From the NCBI RefSeq assembly GCF_047495875.1, contig NC_092474.1, forward strand, positions 2,232,001 through 2,296,000: a stretch of DNA of 64,000 nucleotides, given 5' to 3'. Source of the stretch: Pithys albifrons albifrons. Taxonomy: Eukaryota > Chordata > Aves > Passeriformes > Thamnophilidae. Both the position numbers and the translations under genes were made by a program. Shown here in pieces: positions 59,700-64,000 of the stretch (position 1 is the stretch's first letter; every line of letters begins with the position of its first letter). The notes beneath the pieces are model-generated. The model worked only from the letters and a program-made list of their open reading frames with translations. It made no database searches and was not told the origin of the DNA.

Positions 59700-60060
59700 T
59701 TTCACCCACTTCAAAGAGCGTAAGTGGCAATGCCGCGTGTAGTGACACGGCATCGGAAATCCCCAACATGCAATTGCGCGAGGAGGTCAGAGCTCAGTCA
59801 GAGCAGCACATTAAACATTAAACGCTCCATTTGGACGCACCGGTGGCGTCGTGCCAAGATGAATCCGAAATGATTAAATCTCCAGCCGTGTCGGTTCCTT
59901 TCACAGCAACATAAACCATTTTGCTCCGCCAGTCAACGCGATGATGTTGTGCCGAGAACAGCAGACTCGGGCTCGGAGCTGTGCTCAGCTCAGAGATTTG
60001 GCATTAAAATGCTTCTCTTGCTGAGACACTCGGCTGGGCTTCCCGGAGGTTCAAGCTGCC
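59700..60060. promoter_or_regulatory. CpG-dense conserved-looking element
   Basis: About 23 CpGs fall in about 340 bp, including three CGCG tetramers (around 59733, 59776 and 59938), although GC content is only about 50%. That is far above the window's background. Homeodomain and forkhead-like cores are interleaved: ATTAAACATTAAACG near 59810, AATGATTAAATC near 59868 and CATAAACC near 59911. No long open frame fits the CpG-dense core. CpG kept at this density usually means germline hypomethylation or strong constraint, so this is a good enhancer, silencer or orphan-promoter candidate. Confidence 0.42.
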
Positions 60061-63000
60061 ACTTGGTGAAGATGCACAGCAGTCTCCAGTGGCCAGATGA
60101 CTCACCTCAGCCTCTCTTGCCACCCGAGCAAGACAAAAGCAATTGGAAGGCAGAAAAGAAAATAACAAACTGTTGACCACATCATAAATCCAAAGATGTG
60201 GCAACAACAGGGCTAAGCTCATTCATGCAGGAAATACTGCAAAGGAAACCACAGTGTTCAGCTACAGTGTCTGCCGAGAAGGAAATCTCTTTTGGTAGCT
60301 TGCACCTGCTAGATATAAAAAAAGAAAGGGACTGAATTTCTTCATTTTGCTGGAATCTATTTTTTTCCTCAAAAGGCAGCATATTTATAACTCTAGCAAA
60401 GCTGTGAAATTGGTATAGAAAAGGAATCCTACAAGAGGAAATTGATTTCTGGATCTGATCAGAGCAATCTCTTAATCTTTGATCCTCTTCTATAGAATTG
60501 CTGCCTGGACACCTCCTGGATGGGCCCAATACCTGATATTTTTTTCAGTCCATACTCCAGAGAAAACTACTAGAAAAAGGAAATAATCTTAAATTCTCTT
60601 TCTTTGATCAAAAAAAAAAAAAGAAATTGAAAAAGAGCTATTCAGATCAATTGCTCTCCTTTATTTTTTGGCTCCTCAGGTGCCAGGACCACATGAAGAC
60701 TGTCTTGTAACCCCTTAAGCAGGTATTTCAAACCAGCAGTCATCAGAGAGGACTCAGGTGGGTCCAGATGCACAGAGATCTGAGCAGCTGACCCTCATGC
60801 AGCACATAGAGCTCTTTTTACAAATCAGTCCACTTGCTTTGTGATGTGAACATGTAGCAGAGGGAATGCTGCTTCATCTATAACTCAAAGGCCTCGGGGC
60901 TTTAAGTAGCAGCAGAAATAAATTCCATAAAAGGCTCTGGAATTGCCTGTGGATTCTCTTGTAATGGCACCCTGACTCAGAGAGAGGCTCTGAAGAGGAC
61001 TTGCTCCATCTTCAGCTGAGGTTCCCAAAGAAGATTGAGGATCTTTAAGCTTAAAGAAAAGAAACCCCAAGAAAACAATTGGATATGGTTTTATTACAAT
61101 AAAACCAGAGACATTAAACTTTCAAAATGGAATAAATGGAAAGCAGCTGCTTCTGCCTTCCCTGCCCACAGGTGAGTCTTTGCTTCCAGAACTGGTTTTA
61201 ACTCAATGACCATCTGAGCTGCAGAAGGTGCCAGGGAGCTTCCATGCATGGCAGGTATGGGCCAGCTGCCTGTTCTTGGCAGCCTCTGGCTGCTCTGGTA
61301 TCCCACAGAATTCTTCCTGGGACATCAGAGCCTGTCACCCTCCTGGATGCTCAGCTGGCCTCTTTGCAAAGTGGAAAAATACCATCAGCAAGAAGGAATC
61401 CAAGTGCCTTATACCAACCCCCACACTGCTGCATTGGAGAGGTCCTGATAGGAAATGTGTACCATGGTGGCACACTTAGGAGCACAGTGTCTAGAAATGT
61501 GGCAGGAAAACTCCTCTTCAGACCGGTATGTGATCAAGAGAGAGGCAAGCACTAAAAGAAGGGAAATGAACATCCAGGTTTAATTTCTGTGACTGGAGGT
61601 GAGTCAGCCTGGTGTAATGCTCATCTCTCTGCCTCAACACTGGAGAGGCAATGCTCTCTCACCTCTCTCCTGGCACCGAGGTCTCATATGTGCCTCCAGC
61701 AGTGCCTCTGTGTTTCAGATCCCTATTTGTTACTAAGGCTAGAAGCTTTGAAAGGTCCTGTCTGACTTAATCCCTATTGATCACAAAGCCTTGATGTGAA
61801 GGAATTTTAAATTTCCAGCTGCTGACTGTTTAACAACTTCTGACTTCAAAAGCTCCAGGAGCCTTCTCCTTTTAAATACACTTTGCACTTAGGGAAAATA
61901 CAGTCAGTCCCTCATTAATGTGCACTTCTCCCATAATTATACAAGTGTTTGTAGTGCAAACGCTCGGTGCTCTTGCCCTGTGCACATTCTTCTTTCAGGA
62001 AATCAATAGGCAATAAGCAACATCCATTTCTGATCTTTATAGAAGTCATTTGCTGCAAGGGCAAGTTTTGCTCAATTTGACAATGTAGATGTAAAATAGA
62101 TGATCCTTAACAACACACAAGTCTCCTCAGCTGACAGCCCATTGTCCGCAAATGAACTGGGGTGTATTTTCCAGTACCAGGTATATAAAACCCCAGAAGA
62201 GGTTTTTTCTCCCTCTGATGGTCTTGTGCTGTCCACAGCAGGAAGATGTTCTTCCTTGTTCTGCACCATTCCAGTACCCAGCCCTGCAAACAAGGGGCTC
62301 CTGGGGTGATGTTGTGGGTCTGACCTTAGCTGGGCTGCAGCAGGTTGACCTCTGCCTCCAGGAGGTTTCTGTTGTTTGGGTTCTTGTGTGCAAAGTTCTT
62401 GTCCTGGAGCTTGGATAGCACTGCTGCTCCAAGCCACCTGTGTGGCACCAGCACCTCCTCCCTCCCTCCTACCAGCAATGTGGAGCACTGCCTGATGGCT
62501 GGTCCCCAGGCGAGCTGAGAGCTGCCAGTGGGGCCTCTCAAGCACAGAGGGTGACAGTCTGAGTTACAGCCCTGAGTCAGGGAGCATGAAGGAAGCTGGA
62601 AATGATTACGGAGCATACGGGGGAGCTTGAGCAGTGGAGAGACTGCAGAAACCATCCTAATCCCTGGGGAACTCAAACTGTATAATTTACACAGGCTTAT
62701 GCCTGAACTTACCTTTGCAGTCGTGCTCTTGGAAAAGAGTTTACTTAAAAGGGAGGGGATACATAAATCTCTGGAGCTGAAAGAGCAGCTGAGCAGAGCC
62801 AGGTTTATAGATGGAGATTTGCATGCCTTCAGATTCACACAGCCTTCCTGCATGTCTGTGGCTGGGATGGAGGCAGCCAAGAGCAGGCAAATCTGGCAGC
62901 TCTGTCCAGAGCACTGTGTCAGGAGTGGGTGTGCCTGCAGGGACCACAGGGCATGCAGCAAGGTGGTAGTTTGTGAGGCTCACTGGAAATTGAGGTGAGC

Positions 63001-64000
63001 AGGTGGTGTACCCTTCATAAGACAGAGCTATTATGGATGCAAATGCTTGGGGGAGCTTTGTAAAGGTTCTTGTATAAAACTGAGACTTGATACTTCTGAG
63101 GGTTTGGGGTTTTTTTCTAGTTTTATGAAAAGAAGAAAAGGAAAAATTCTGCCCTCCCCATGGCTCCCCTTCCCAGATGACCAGGGCAACTGAAGAAAGT
63201 GAACTAAAAATACATGCAAAGTGTACTGTGCATCTTCCAGCTGCTGAAACTGGTGGAGCAGGAGTCCCAGACACAACAGCTTTCTTCAGTAGCCAGTTCT
63301 GACTCACTCTTGTTCTAGAGAAGCCATGACACATAGTGAAACCCCAGACTCTCAAACTGTTTACAAAATGTACAGGAAGGCACTTGTCCAACTAACTTAA
63401 AACAGTCTCTTGGTACTGAGACACACTCAGCTGTGCAGCCTGAGACAGAAAGCCAAACTTGGTGGGTGCAGTGAACTGGGAAGCTGCATCAAGCTGCCCA
63501 GAGCTGCATGCAACCCTGGGACCACCACTGCCTGTGAGAGGGATCTCCAGCAACCCCACATCACTGTCTCCCTTGAAGGTGTCAGTCAGAACTAGCACTG
63601 AGCTGATACTCAGTCTTTCTCCTCTGATTACAGTATTTTCAGACATAGGTAACCAAAAGGTAGTGGGACACAACCCAGAGGGTCTTCACCTCAGCGAAAC
63701 ACTGTGGTTCAGGATGAAATGGTTGCAGCACTTGCTTTTGGACACACAGGAGAAGAGGCTTCTCTGCAGTATATTGCTGTGATAGAAACCTTTTGAAGGT
63801 ACTCATGGTGGTTTGTGTATCCTCAGAGTACAGGAGACTGGGAGCTCCAGTGGCAGTACCTGCAGGGACCAGTCTGTTTGTGTGCACAGCTCCTGCACTG
63901 CTGCTGAGCTGCTCTGCCCTCAAGGTCAAGTGTTCTTCCATCATGCAGCATTTTAATGGCCTCTGGATATCTTTCTAAACCTGAGCTTGTGTCTTGATGA
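60061..64000. other. Unique DNA, no convincing gene
   Basis: An A-run occurs at 60609-60621. Two overlapping minus-strand open frames at 62326-62961 (211 codons) and 62741-63391 (216 codons) are the longest non-CR1 frames in the window. They are serine- and leucine-rich without a recognisable domain, start or splice pattern, and their length is within reach of chance. No repeat family was recognised. Confidence 0.5.

Noticed and set aside
1..64000. CRISPR arrays, bacterial operons, phage genes, or endogenous retroviral gag/pol/env
   Set aside because: No regularly spaced direct repeats, no ribosome-binding-site-led gene chains, and no retroviral gene or LTR pair was recognised. The sequence is vertebrate non-coding DNA.

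Overview
This window looks like vertebrate nuclear DNA, almost certainly from a bird. The strongest evidence is three 3' fragments of a CR1 LINE with the octamer tail (ATTCTATG-type) and conserved C-terminal coding block typical of avian CR1. Other signs point the same way: no operon-like gene packing, general CpG scarcity broken by a few CpG-dense islets, few and mostly old interspersed repeats, and long AT-rich tracts that look like conserved non-coding DNA. CR1 also occurs in crocodilians and turtles, so 'bird' is a strong inference, and any finer placement (perhaps Neoaves or a passerine) is a guess.

I found no convincing protein-coding gene, rRNA or tRNA. The only recognisable coding sequence is the decayed C-terminal end of CR1 ORF2 in three copies. 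Other open frames are at most about 215 codons, which is about what chance gives when a window this size is read in six frames. The window is best read as intergenic or deep-intronic DNA. One minus-strand pair of abutting open frames (5162-6105), next to a CpG-rich islet (6175-6580), is the only place I would check for a gene or pseudogene.

Layout. 0-5 kb: unique AT-rich DNA. 5.2-6.7 kb: the unassigned open frames, a CpG islet and a conserved-looking AT-rich block. 8.56 kb: an old MIR-like SINE remnant. 9.0-9.3 kb: a short conserved-looking block. 10.2 kb: minus-strand CR1. 19.97-20.48 kb: a 518-nt pure polypyrimidine tract, part of it a strictly 10-bp-phased array. 21.5-22.2 kb: plus-strand CR1 with an uninterrupted partial frame. 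24.8 kb: an L3/MIR3-like remnant. 30-34 kb: several regulatory-looking blocks and a purine-rich stretch. 35.2-37.6 kb: a 156-bp gap-free direct duplication flanking a minus-strand CR1. 45.6-46.0 kb and 59.7-60.1 kb: the two best enhancer-like candidates, the second unusually CpG-dense for its modest GC content. The rest is unique DNA with minor simple repeats.

There is no evidence of a multi-gene system here. The observations most worth following are the phased polypyrimidine array, the CpG-dense element at 59.7-60.1 kb, and the 156-bp duplication around the CR1 copy. All assignments come from reading the sequence alone; no alignment or database search was run.
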